Shown here: one piece after another, positions 17,562 to 24,680 of the stretch
How the letters are laid out: each line of letters opens with the position of its first letter
Position numbering within the stretch: the stretch's first letter is position 1
DNA from: Desulfuromonas sp.
Lineage (GTDB): Bacteria; Desulfobacterota; Desulfuromonadia; Desulfuromonadales; Geothermobacteraceae
Direction: 5' to 3'
Length of the DNA stretch: 64,000 nt
Assembly (NCBI GenBank): GCA_002868905.1
Contig: PKUA01000076.1
Coordinates: 34,299-98,298, forward strand
Program-made: the position numbers and the translations under genes
Notes under the pieces: model-generated
The model's input: the letters and a program-made list of their open reading frames with translations, nothing else
Told to the model about the DNA's origin: nothing
Database searches by the model: none

Positions 17562-17595
17562 GCCCAGCTGTCAACCCGGCTTAATGGGAGGCGAT

Positions 17596-18186
17596 ATGAC
17601 CATCACACGAATCATCACCCTGCTCATCATCCTGCTCGCTGTCGCTATCCCGGCCCAGGCCGCCAAGGCGGTTCTGGCCGGAGGGTGTTTCTGGTGCATG
17701 GAGTCGGACTTTGAAAAACTCGACGGGGTCACCGATGTGGTCTCCGGCTTCACCGGCGGCGAGTTGCAGAATCCGACCTATAACGGTAACCACGCAGGAC
17801 ACTACGAGGCGGTCGAGATCACCTACGATCCTGACAAACTGAGCTATCGGCAGCTGCTCGATCATTACTGGGTCAATATCGATCCGTTCGACAACCGCGG
17901 CCAGTTCTGCGACAAGGGGCACAGCTACCTCGCCGCCATTTTCGTTACTAACGAGGCTGAACGGACTATTGCCGAAGAGACGAAACGGGAAGTGGTCGAG
18001 ATGTTCCCGGACCAGACCGTGGTCACACCAATCCTTGACGCATCAACCTTCTGGCCGATCAAGGGGGATGAGAGCTACCATCAGGATTTCGCCAGCAATA
18101 ACCCGTTGCGTTACCAACTGTATCGCTGGAACTGTGGTCGGGATCAGCGGCTGGAAGAGATCTGGGGAGAGAAGGCGACGCACTGA
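17596..18186 (+). CDS. msrA: Secreted MsrA, peptide-methionine (S)-S-oxide reductase
   Basis: A 196-residue protein with signal peptide (IITLLIILLAVAIPAQAA) and an MsrA domain. The catalytic motif GGCFWCMESDF gives Cys31 and Cys34; GHYEAVEITYDP and YHQDF (substrate-binding Tyr/His) are also present. It reduces methionine S-sulfoxide in periplasmic proteins, complementing the MsrB encoded just upstream. ATG 17596 is chosen over 17584 because GGGAGG lies 4 bases upstream and the earlier ATG overlaps that site. It lacks the usual C-terminal resolving Cys cluster; NCGRD has one Cys near the end that may serve. Confidence 0.92.
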   Translation: MTITRIITLLIILLAVAIPAQAAKAVLAGGCFWCMESDFEKLDGVTDVVSGFTGGELQNPTYNGNHAGHYEAVEITYDPDKLSYRQLLDHYWVNIDPFDNRGQFCDKGHSYLAAIFVTNEAERTIAEETKREVVEMFPDQTVVTPILDASTFWPIKGDESYHQDFASNNPLRYQLYRWNCGRDQRLEEIWGEKATH

Positions 18187-18213
18187 GCCGTTATCGAAGT
18201 CGGACTGACGATC

Positions 18214-18243
18214 AAAGGGGCCCTTTCTGGGGCCCCTTTTGCT
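18214..18243 (+). terminator. Rho-independent terminator of msrBA
   Basis: A perfect 10-bp stem (AAAGGGGCCC at 18214-18223 with GGGCCCCTTT at 18230-18239), a 6-base loop and a T-rich end. It lies 27 bases after msrA. Confidence 0.9.
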
Positions 18244-18311
18244 TGAAAGTTTGACAATTTTCCTTCGGCAGGAGCTTTAAGACTTCGGGTTGCAGGTGTG
18301 CGAATGAAGCG

Positions 18312-19148
18312 TCACGTCGAACCGGACGCCTGCTGCACCAGGTGCACGTCCCGCTGCGGGAACGGGATGTTGATTCCTGCCTGCGCGAATCGTTGGTGGA
18401 TCTGCAGATTGACCAGGTAGAGCAGCTCGAAGTAGCGACGGGTGGGAATCCAGTAGCGGATGCCGATGTTGATCGATGAATCGGCGAACTCCTCGATGCC
18501 GATCTGCGGTCCCGGCTCCTGCCGTACCTCTGGGATCCCCCGCAGTATCTCCTCGACCACGCCGATCGCCTGCTGCGGGTCATCGCCGTAGGAGATGCCG
18601 ACGCAAGTCTCGACAATCTTGTTCTCGAATGAGTTCTGCAGGATTTCGCCGACGATGTGTTTGTTCGGGATGGTGATCATCTCGCCATCCTCGGTGGTCA
18701 GCACAGTGGAGGAGAGTCTGATCTCCTCGACGATGCCACTGACTCCCTTGACCAGGATGGTGTTACCGACAACGAACGGCCGCGACAGGATGATGGTCAG
18801 CCCGGCGCCGTAGTTCGACAACGGTCCCTGGATCGCCAAGCTGCTGCCGAAGGCGACGGCGCCGAGGGCGGCAATAAACGGGGCGATGGAGATGCCGAAT
18901 TTGCCGATCGCCATGATGAAGACGAAAGCGAGCACCAGAACCTTGACCACGTTGCCGAGGAAATGGGCGAGGGTGACGTCGACGCCCTTTTTTTCGCACA
19001 GGTTGCCGACCGATCGTCCGAACCAGCTCGCCAGCTTCGCCCCGATGACGAGGATGATGAGGGCGCCGAGAATCTGGAAGCTGTAATTGATGATGAATTC
19101 GACCACGACATCGTAGATTTTCTGAATGGTTGCGAGTTCCTGTTCCAT
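18312..19148 (-). CDS. mscS: Small-conductance mechanosensitive channel (MscS family)
   Basis: A 278-residue channel close in length to E. coli MscS. Three N-terminal hydrophobic segments; the pore helix region is GAVAFGSSLAIQGPLSNYGAG, followed by the beta domain (RPFVVGNTILVKGVSGIVEE, ITIPNKHI) and the alpha/beta C-terminal domain. It opens on membrane tension to relieve osmotic down-shock. The long upstream frame to 19337 is rejected because ATG 19148 has GGGAGG 6 bases upstream. It is convergent with msrBA and divergent from the MBL operon. Confidence 0.92.
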   Translation of the reverse strand: MEQELATIQKIYDVVVEFIINYSFQILGALIILVIGAKLASWFGRSVGNLCEKKGVDVTLAHFLGNVVKVLVLAFVFIMAIGKFGISIAPFIAALGAVAFGSSLAIQGPLSNYGAGLTIILSRPFVVGNTILVKGVSGIVEEIRLSSTVLTTEDGEMITIPNKHIVGEILQNSFENKIVETCVGISYGDDPQQAIGVVEEILRGIPEVRQEPGPQIGIEEFADSSINIGIRYWIPTRRYFELLYLVNLQIHQRFAQAGINIPFPQRDVHLVQQASGST

Positions 19149-19369
19149 GATCAACCTCCCGCCGGAAAGAGGGAACCGGGCGGATGTTTCCCGGTTGCGG
19201 TGTTTTGGAAGCGTTGTTTTGACTTTAGCAGATCTGTAGCAGGTTGCTTGAAAAGGGTGGTACGATTGAGCAAAGGATCGTGTCTTGACCTTTGAGTTCC
19301 GAATCAGGTTTACTGCGGCGTTGGATCGGCCAGGCATGGTTAAAATAAGGGAAGAGAAAACAGGACAAT

Positions 19370-20311
19370 ATGAATCTGAACAACCTCCACTGCATTGATC
19401 TCGACATGACGGCGGTCGAAGGCTTCCGCAAGTTCGTCAGCTGCTGGCTTTATCACTCCGCTGAATGCACCTTCGTGGTCGACCCCGGCCCGCTCTCGAC
19501 CATGCCACACCTGTTGGCCGAGTTGAACCGCTACGGCGTTGAGACGCTCGACTATATCCTTTTGACCCACATCCACATCGACCACGCCGGCGGGACCGGG
19601 GCGCTGGTCAAGCAGTTCCCGTCCGCCCGTGTCATCTGTCATCCCAAGGGTATTAGCCACATGGTCGACCCGGAGCAGCTCTGGCAAGGCTCGCAGAAGG
19701 TGCTCGGTGAGCTGGCCGCGGTCTACGGCGAGATCATGCCGGTGCCGCAGGAGAACATTGGCTACGCCGACCGGCTCGACAAGTGTGGTGTCAGGGTGTT
19801 TCAGACCCCGGGGCACGCCGTGCACCATTGCTGCTATCTGTTCGACGACCTGCTGTTCGGCGGCGAGGTTGCCGGGGTCCATGCGCCGATCGAGGATGGA
19901 ATCTACATGCGCCCGGCCACGCCGCCACGCTTCCTCCTTGAGGTCGCCCTCGACTCGCTGCAGCGGATGATCGACCTGCAGCCGCGCTACCTGGTTATCG
20001 CCCACTACGGCCTGGTCGAGCCGGCGGCCGACTACCTCCGGATCGCCAGCGGCCAGTTGCAGCTCTGGGTCAGGGGGATTGCGCAGCTCAGTCGCGGTGG
20101 CGAGAGTCCGGACCTGGCGAAGGTGCTGGCGTGGTTGCTGGAGCATGACGCGTATTACCGCAACCAGGATCGGCTCGACCCTGACCTTGTCGCCCGCGAA
20201 CTCTACTTCATCGGCAATTCGATCAAGGGGATGAGCGAGTATGTCAACCACCTCCCGGAGGACGAGCGGCAAGCGCTGGTCCGGGGTGAGGGAGAGCGGA
20301 CACCACGATGA
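19370..20311 (+). CDS. MBL-fold metallo-hydrolase
   Basis: A 313-residue metallo-beta-lactamase-fold hydrolase. The metal motif LLTHIHIDHAGG provides His67, His69, Asp71 and His72; TPGHAVHH and VIAHYGL give the remaining His ligands. The C-terminal ~90 residues are helical, as in uncharacterised glyoxalase-II-like proteins of this group. Substrate unknown. Its stop overlaps the start of the Gre-like gene by 4 bases (ATGA, 20308-20311), so the two are translationally coupled. No signal peptide. Confidence 0.85.
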   Translation: MNLNNLHCIDLDMTAVEGFRKFVSCWLYHSAECTFVVDPGPLSTMPHLLAELNRYGVETLDYILLTHIHIDHAGGTGALVKQFPSARVICHPKGISHMVDPEQLWQGSQKVLGELAAVYGEIMPVPQENIGYADRLDKCGVRVFQTPGHAVHHCCYLFDDLLFGGEVAGVHAPIEDGIYMRPATPPRFLLEVALDSLQRMIDLQPRYLVIAHYGLVEPAADYLRIASGQLQLWVRGIAQLSRGGESPDLAKVLAWLLEHDAYYRNQDRLDPDLVARELYFIGNSIKGMSEYVNHLPEDERQALVRGEGERTPR

Positions 20312-20799
20312 ACCGTGTGAACAAAACCGAGCTGCTGCAGCAGATCATCGCCACGCTGGTGGCCGATCTCGACGTGTTGACGCGGGGGGCGAAGGCGGCC
20401 CACCTCGCCGCCACCCACGAGGAGTGCGTCCCCGACAACAAGTACGACACCACTGCCCTCGAGGCGTCGTATATCGCGCAGGGCCAGGCCAACCGCGCCC
20501 AACAGATTCGCGAGGCCCTGGCGAGCTATCAGGGGTTGACCCTGCGGGGCTTCGGAGACGAAACGCCGGTTCGACTGACCGCTCTTGTCACACTTGAAGC
20601 GGAAGACGGAAGCTCCAAACAGGTTTTCCTCGGGCCGGCAGCGGGCGGCCTCAAGATCGTCGCCGACAGCGGCGACTGTCTGGTTATCACGCCGGAGTCG
20701 CCGTTGGGACGGGGGCTGCTCGGCAAATGCTGCGGGGACGAGATCGAGCTGGGCCGCGGCGCCGGCCAAACCAGCATGACCATCGTCGAGGTCGCCTGA
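20308..20799 (+). CDS. GreA/GreB-like transcription-factor family protein
   Basis: A 163-residue protein. The C-terminal half carries the FKBP-like Gre domain signature (TPESPLGRGLLGKCCGDEIEL). The N-terminal ~75 residues are helical with ECVPDNKYDTTALEASYIAQ, which could form the coiled-coil tip with acidic residues, although it is not a standard GreA N-terminal domain. Gre factors enter the RNA polymerase secondary channel; this one may be a relative that binds polymerase rather than a classical cleavage factor. It is the middle gene of MBL-Gre-DUF309. Confidence 0.75.
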   Translation: MNRVNKTELLQQIIATLVADLDVLTRGAKAAHLAATHEECVPDNKYDTTALEASYIAQGQANRAQQIREALASYQGLTLRGFGDETPVRLTALVTLEAEDGSSKQVFLGPAAGGLKIVADSGDCLVITPESPLGRGLLGKCCGDEIELGRGAGQTSMTIVEVA

Positions 20800-20823
20800 G
20801 ACGGGCGCCCGGGAGGAAACCGT

Positions 20824-21327
20824 ATGGAACATCCCGAACCGCCGCGTTACACGGACCGCCCCTTCCCCGCCTACCGCTTCCTGCCGTTCCAGGATGACCC
20901 CGAGCGCCCCCATCCGCGCAACGATCCGGCCGGGCATTCCTACCAGGAGAAAGACGAACACCTCCCGCCTTTCGTGGCCGACGCCTGGCGTGAATGCGGG
21001 CCCTACCTTTACGGAGTCGACCTGTTCAACTACGGCTACTGGTGGGAGGCACACGAAGCGTTCGAGGCGGTCTGGATGGTGGCGGGGCAGAAGGCGACAC
21101 GGCAGGGGCGGTTTCTGCAGGGGTTGATCCAACTCGCCGCGGCCCAGCTCAAACGCGTGATGGGCGCGCAGCGCGGAGCGGAGTTTTTGACCGGCGCCGG
21201 CTGTGAGAAACTGTCGGAGGTCGACGGGGTTTACCTGGGGATCGACGTTGCCGCGCTGGTTGGGGATGCGAAGCTGTGTTTTGCGGAGGATTGTGGTGAA
21301 TTCCCCAGCATCGAGTTGCGGTTTTAG
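20824..21327 (+). CDS. DUF309 domain protein
   Basis: A 167-residue cytoplasmic protein with the DUF309 core motif LFNYGYWWEAHEAFEAVWMV followed by FLQGLIQLAAAQLKRVMG. The HExxE-like arrangement suggests a metal site, but the family has no established function. An N-terminal ~50-residue Pro-rich extension precedes the domain. GGGAGGAAACC lies before the ATG. It is the last gene of the MBL-Gre-DUF309 operon. Confidence 0.85.
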   Translation: MEHPEPPRYTDRPFPAYRFLPFQDDPERPHPRNDPAGHSYQEKDEHLPPFVADAWRECGPYLYGVDLFNYGYWWEAHEAFEAVWMVAGQKATRQGRFLQGLIQLAAAQLKRVMGAQRGAEFLTGAGCEKLSEVDGVYLGIDVAALVGDAKLCFAEDCGEFPSIELRF

Positions 21328-21462
21328 GATGCAACCGGGAGAGGTAAACGGGGTTCATCCGAGGGAGGTGCATTATTGTCAGAGTGCTTGCTTGTTCGAG
21401 TTTCAGCCATGCAGACCATGAACGAATATTGGAAGAAGAGAAAACCACGACAAATAAAGTGC

Positions 21463-21490
21463 TTGCAATTTAGTTTTGAACTGTGCTAGC
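21463..21490 (+). promoter_or_regulatory. Candidate promoter of the csp gene
   Basis: TTGCAA (21463-21468) as -35 and an extended TG-T-GCTAGC (21482-21490) as a weak -10, with a 16-base spacer. The downstream leader would be about 165 nt long, typical of cold-shock mRNAs. The -10 match is poor, so confidence is limited. Confidence 0.35.
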
Positions 21491-21556
21491 GTCGGGCAAG
21501 TTAAACGTTTGTGCAGCAGTTTGCCGGACACGATTATTTAGGTTAATCAGTCAGGA

Positions 21557-21592
21557 AAAACCACACAGACCTCTTGGGCTGGGTGGTTTTTT
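21557..21592 (+). terminator. Terminator-like hairpin inside the csp leader
   Basis: AAAACCAC-a-CAG-a-CC / TCTT / GG-g-CTG-g-GTGGTTTT followed by TT: a 13-bp stem with two symmetric A-G mismatches and a T6 tail, 69 bases before the csp ATG and after the candidate promoter. It may terminate upstream transcription or act as an attenuator. Confidence 0.6.
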
Positions 21593-21629
21593 AGTTTGTG
21601 ACAACAGGCGAAAATTGCGCACCGAAAAT

Positions 21630-21653
21630 GGGTACTAGGAAGTACCCCAGGAG
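21630..21653 (+). promoter_or_regulatory. GGA-loop hairpin next to the csp ribosome-binding site
   Basis: GGGTACT (21630-21636) pairs with AGTACCC (21641-21647), presenting AGGA in the loop. The ribosome-binding site AGGAG (21649-21653) begins 2 bases after the stem. A GGA in a hairpin loop plus a second GGA at the ribosome-binding site is the arrangement bound by CsrA/RsmA. Translational control of csp is inferred. Confidence 0.5.
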
Positions 21654-21660
21654 AATCAAA

Positions 21661-21861
21661 ATGGCAGAAGGTACAGTGAAGTGGTTCAACGACGCGAAGG
21701 GTTTTGGATTTATCGAGCAGGACAACGGTCCTGACGTCTTCGTCCACTTCTCCCAAATCCAGGGTGACGGTTTCAAATCCCTTGCCGAAGGTGATCGCGT
21801 TCGCTTTGATGTCACCGAGGGCGCTAAAGGCCCCCAATCGTCTAACGTGCAACGGATCTAA
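21661..21861 (+). CDS. Cold-shock protein, CspA family
   Basis: A 66-residue single cold-shock domain: [18 protein letters not shown] carries RNP1 (KGFGFI) and DVFVHFSQI carries RNP2 (VFVHF). It binds single-stranded RNA/DNA and melts secondary structure. AGGAG lies 7 bases before the ATG, and the 5' leader is long and structured (see hairpins). Downstream lie a 59-residue charged protein and rhlE, another RNA-remodelling gene. A strong terminator follows the csp stop codon, so most csp transcripts end there. Confidence 0.95.
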   Translation: MAEGTVKWFNDAKGFGFIEQDNGPDVFVHFSQIQGDGFKSLAEGDRVRFDVTEGAKGPQSSNVQRI

Positions 21862-21889
21862 TCATTTATTTCCAGCACTATCGTCGAGT

Positions 21890-21924
21890 AAACAGCCCCG
21901 CGGGATTCCCGCGGGGCTGTTTTA
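21890..21924 (+). terminator. Rho-independent terminator of csp
   Basis: A near-uninterrupted palindrome centred at about 21906 (AAACAGCCCCGCGGG with CCCGCGGGGCTGTTT) followed by T-rich sequence. A very stable stem of about 14 bp. Confidence 0.92.
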
Positions 21925-21984
21925 TAGGTTGCGACGGTAAGGTGAACCCGCCACAGAAAACTTCAGGAACCGTGGGAGGACATC

Positions 21985-22164
21985 ATGGGGCGAAAACCTA
22001 ATTACGGTTACGAGAAACGTCAGAAGGAACTTGCGCGCAAAGCCAAAAAAGAAGAGAAGAGAAAGCGCAAGGTCGAAGAAGATCAAGACAATGAACAGGA
22101 CGAAGGCAAGACAGAGTCGAATAACCCGAGTCCTCTAGCAAGCCCCCCCGAAGAGAGTAGTTAG
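21985..22164 (+). CDS. Small highly charged protein, 59 residues
   Basis: A short gene starting MGRKPNYGYEKRQKELARKA, then a run of Lys/Arg/Glu (KKEEKRKRKVEEDQD) and an acidic, Ser/Pro-rich tail. GGGAGGA lies 4 bases before ATG 21985. The N-terminal motif GRKPNYGYEKRQKE resembles a small conserved protein seen in many proteobacteria near cold-shock or RNA helicase genes (recalled, not searched). A disordered RNA- or ribosome-associated protein is plausible; its function is not established. It sits between csp and rhlE, 39 bases before the latter. Confidence 0.75.
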   Translation: MGRKPNYGYEKRQKELARKAKKEEKRKRKVEEDQDNEQDEGKTESNNPSPLASPPEESS

Positions 22165-22203
22165 CCAACAGAATCCGGGGCAGGTTTCCCAATAAAGGCA
22201 AAT

Positions 22204-23469
22204 ATGGATTTCAAGCAGTTCAAGTTTCACTCCAAAATCGAGGCCGGGGTTATCGCCGCTGGCTTTCAGCAACCGACGCCGATTCAGGCGCAAGCAATTC
22301 CGCAAATCATGCAGCAACGCGACGTCATGGGCCTGGCCCAGACCGGCACCGGGAAAACGGCGGCCTTCGGCCTGCCGATCCTGCATCGCCTGATGACGGG
22401 AGAACGCGGCTTTGTCCGCGCCCTGATTATCGCACCCACACGCGAACTCGCCGAACAGATCAACGAAAGTTTACAGCTTCTTGGCAAGCAGAGCGGTCTG
22501 CGCTGCCTGACGCTCTACGGCGGGGTCAATATCAAACCGCAAATCACGGCACTTCGTCGCGGGGCCGAGATCGTCGTCGCCTGTCCGGGACGCCTGCTCG
22601 ACCACCTCAGCCAGGGGACCATCAGCCTCAAGCGGCTGGAGGTCCTGGTCCTCGATGAAGCCGATCGGATGTTCGATATGGGATTTCTCCCTGAAATCCG
22701 CCGGGTCATTAAACATCTGCCGGTTGAACGCCAGAACCTGTTGTTCTCGGCGACCATGCCGCAGGAGGTGCGTCACCTGACCCGCGAGATCCTCCGTGAC
22801 CCGACGACCGTGCAGGTCGATACCGTGGCCCCGGCGCAGACTGTCAGCCATGCGCTCTACCCGGTCTCACAGCACCTCAAGACCGACTTGCTGCTCAAGC
22901 TGTTACGTCAGACCGACACCGAATCGGTGCTGGTCTTCACCCGGACCAAACACCGGGCCAAGCGTCTCGGCGAGAAGCTGGACAAGGCCGGTTTCCGGGC
23001 CGCTTCCCTGCAGGGGAACCTCTCTCAGCCGAAGCGCCAGGCTGCGCTGAAAGGTTTTCGAAGCGGCACCTTCCAGGTCCTCGTCGCGACCGATATCGCA
23101 GCGCGCGGCATCGACGTGTCGCAGGTCTCGCATGTGATCAACTTCGATATCCCCGACTGCGCCGACACCTATATTCACCGGATCGGAAGAACCGGCAGGG
23201 CGGCGCGTAGCGGCGATGCCTTCACCATGATCACCGATGATGATCGTTCGGTGGTTCGCGCCATCGAGCGGGTCCTCGGCGCGCCAATTGATCGGCGCCG
23301 CCTGGAGGATTTCGACTACGCTGTGTCCGCCCCGGTGCAGGCAAAGCCTGGACCCCGAGGGGCGCGGCCCAAGACGTCGGCGCCCAGGGCGAAGCCGGTT
23401 TCGAGAAATCGGGGAGGACGTCCCGGCGGGTATGGGAAGCGCCCGGCCGCGCAGGCGGCTCGCCCCTGA
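22204..23469 (+). CDS. rhlE: DEAD-box ATP-dependent RNA helicase, RhlE type
   Basis: A 421-residue helicase with all core motifs: Q motif (PTPIQAQAIP), I (AQTGTGKTAAF), Ia (PTRELAEQ), II (VLDEADRMFDMGF), III (SATMP), IV-V (VFTRTKHRAKRL, ATDIAARGIDV), VI (HRIGRTGRA). The tail after ~375 is basic and rich in Arg, Gly and Pro, typical of RhlE-like proteins. It unwinds short RNA duplexes in ribosome assembly or RNA decay, especially in the cold. The location behind csp and the small charged protein supports a cold-shock role. Confidence 0.93.
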   Translation: MDFKQFKFHSKIEAGVIAAGFQQPTPIQAQAIPQIMQQRDVMGLAQTGTGKTAAFGLPILHRLMTGERGFVRALIIAPTRELAEQINESLQLLGKQSGLRCLTLYGGVNIKPQITALRRGAEIVVACPGRLLDHLSQGTISLKRLEVLVLDEADRMFDMGFLPEIRRVIKHLPVERQNLLFSATMPQEVRHLTREILRDPTTVQVDTVAPAQTVSHALYPVSQHLKTDLLLKLLRQTDTESVLVFTRTKHRAKRLGEKLDKAGFRAASLQGNLSQPKRQAALKGFRSGTFQVLVATDIAARGIDVSQVSHVINFDIPDCADTYIHRIGRTGRAARSGDAFTMITDDDRSVVRAIERVLGAPIDRRRLEDFDYAVSAPVQAKPGPRGARPKTSAPRAKPVSRNRGGRPGGYGKRPAAQAARP

Positions 23470-23513
23470 TTTAGCATCTCTGCAAAGAGGGTTGTCGATT
23501 TTATGATTCAAGG

Positions 23514-23545
23514 AGGGCCTGTGGTTAACACCGCAGGCCCTTTTT
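23514..23545 (+). terminator. Rho-independent terminator of rhlE
   Basis: AGGGCCTG (23514-23521) pairs with CAGGCCCT (23534-23541), followed by a T5 run, 44 bases after the stop codon. Confidence 0.88.
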
Positions 23546-23590
23546 CTGTTGAAACATCCTGTGCATATCCCGGCGCGATAAGGGCGAAAA

Positions 23591-24136
23591 TCAGGCCGGG
23601 TCTTTTCCTGGAGACCTTGACCACTCCCGAATCTTTTGCGTTTCGTTCTCCGGAATCCCGAGAGACAGCAGGAACTCGTGGTGCGCCACCGGGGCACGAC
23701 GCTCGAACTCAGTGTGCCAGGCTCGCATCGCCGCTTCGTCCATACCGGCCGACGCCAGCATCTCGACCCAGATCCTCTTGTCGATGACCGGGGCGAAGCG
23801 GCCGCTGGTCATGCTCTTGAGCATGGCGGTGATGGTGTGCTGCTGAGCGCGCAGTGCGAGGATCTCTTCACCGAGTTGCTGCAACCTTTTCTCCAGAATC
23901 GAGACGCTCGGGCCGGACTCGCCGGCCAGCATCTGCTTGACATCGGCCAGGGAGAGCCCCGCCTGCCGCAGACGGACGATCCGCTCCAGGGTGTCGCGGT
24001 CTTCCTCCGAGTAGTGTCGGTAGCCTGCGGGGGAACGGCTGGCGGCCTGCAACAGGCCGATGCGGTCATAGTAGAGCAGGGTGCTGCGCGACAGGTCGAA
24101 CATTTTGCCGAGCTTTGAAATGGAATAGGTCTTCAT
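23591..24136 (-). CDS. MerR-family regulator with C-terminal ligand-like domain
   Basis: About 181 residues. The N-terminal MerR helix-turn-helix starts KTYSISKLGKMFDLSRSTLL, followed by YYDRIGLLQAASRSPAGYRHY and a dimerisation helix. The C-terminal ~60 residues (RIWVEMLASAGMDEAAMRAW and onward) are closely similar to the 59-residue protein encoded next to it. ATG 24136 is chosen because it begins the HTH; no good ribosome-binding site is visible, but the junction with the upstream gene holds a large hairpin. The effector is unknown; lack of conserved Cys argues against a metal sensor. Confidence 0.85.
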   Translation of the reverse strand: MKTYSISKLGKMFDLSRSTLLYYDRIGLLQAASRSPAGYRHYSEEDRDTLERIVRLRQAGLSLADVKQMLAGESGPSVSILEKRLQQLGEEILALRAQQHTITAMLKSMTSGRFAPVIDKRIWVEMLASAGMDEAAMRAWHTEFERRAPVAHHEFLLSLGIPENETQKIREWSRSPGKDPA

Positions 24137-24147
24137 CGGCGTTTCGT

Positions 24148-24183
24148 ATCGTCCGGCGACTGCCGAGGCAGCCGCCGGACGAT
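24148..24183 (-). repeat. Large intercistronic hairpin
   Basis: ATCGTCCGGCG (24148-24158) pairs with CGCCGGACGAT (24173-24183); inside, CTGCC pairs with GGCAG. It gives a 16-bp stem with one A-C mismatch and a GA loop. It fills the gap between the small solo-domain gene and merR. No T run follows on either strand, so it looks like a processing or translation-control element rather than a terminator. Confidence 0.6.
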
Positions 24184-24186
24184 CTC

Positions 24187-24366
24187 CTAGAGTTTTCGAA
24201 TACGGGCGACCTCGTCGGGGGCGATGTCGAGCCATCCCAGAAAATCCGCATGCGCCTGCGGGTGGCGTTGTTCGAACAGGCGATGCCACCTGCGCATCGT
24301 TTCCTCGTCCAGTCCGATGTCCCTGAACATGGCGACCCACTCTTCTTTGCTGACACGATTTTGCAT
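24187..24366 (-). CDS. 59-residue solo domain, paralogous to the MerR C-terminus
   Basis: Starts MQNRVSKEEWVAMFRDIGLD. Side by side with the MerR tail: EEWVAMFRDIGLDEETMRRW versus RIWVEMLASAGMDEAAMRAW, then HRLFEQRHPQAHADFL versus HTEFERRAPVAHHEFL. The duplicated domain is thus free-standing here and fused to DNA-binding in the neighbour. ATG 24366 is chosen because AAGGAG lies 7 bases upstream; the longer frame to 24408 lacks one. It is the promoter-proximal gene of a two-gene unit with merR. No function is known; competition for the same ligand or heterodimerisation is possible. Confidence 0.75.
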   Translation of the reverse strand: MQNRVSKEEWVAMFRDIGLDEETMRRWHRLFEQRHPQAHADFLGWLDIAPDEVARIRKL

Positions 24367-24680
24367 TATCACTCTCCTTGAAAGAATTGGACTTTCCGTC
24401 ACGGCCATGACAATGCCTTTGTAAAGTGTGAATCTATAGACGGGTCAACAGGAAAACAATAGAAAATTGGTGCAAGGAACGGACATCTTTAGGCGAAACG
24501 AATTCGGCACCATTTCTTTGTACCGCTATCGCCAGGAATGGGGGCGAAGTGTTCTTCGATTTAATCTGACGTTACAAAACGACGGGAGGGGTGAGGCGAA
24601 CAGGAAAGTTTGGCCGCCCCCCCTGCGGGTGCCGTATTCGGTGACGAACGGGGCTTGGGCTGGACGCGTTCAGTCGTCGG
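24367..24680. other. Intergenic region
   Basis: It holds the minus-strand promoter region of the solo-domain/merR pair and the 3' flank of dctM. A G/C tract (GGCCGCCCCCCC) lies near 24612-24625. No supported gene; the open frame at 24467-24751 has no ribosome-binding site and no recognisable content. Confidence 0.4.
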
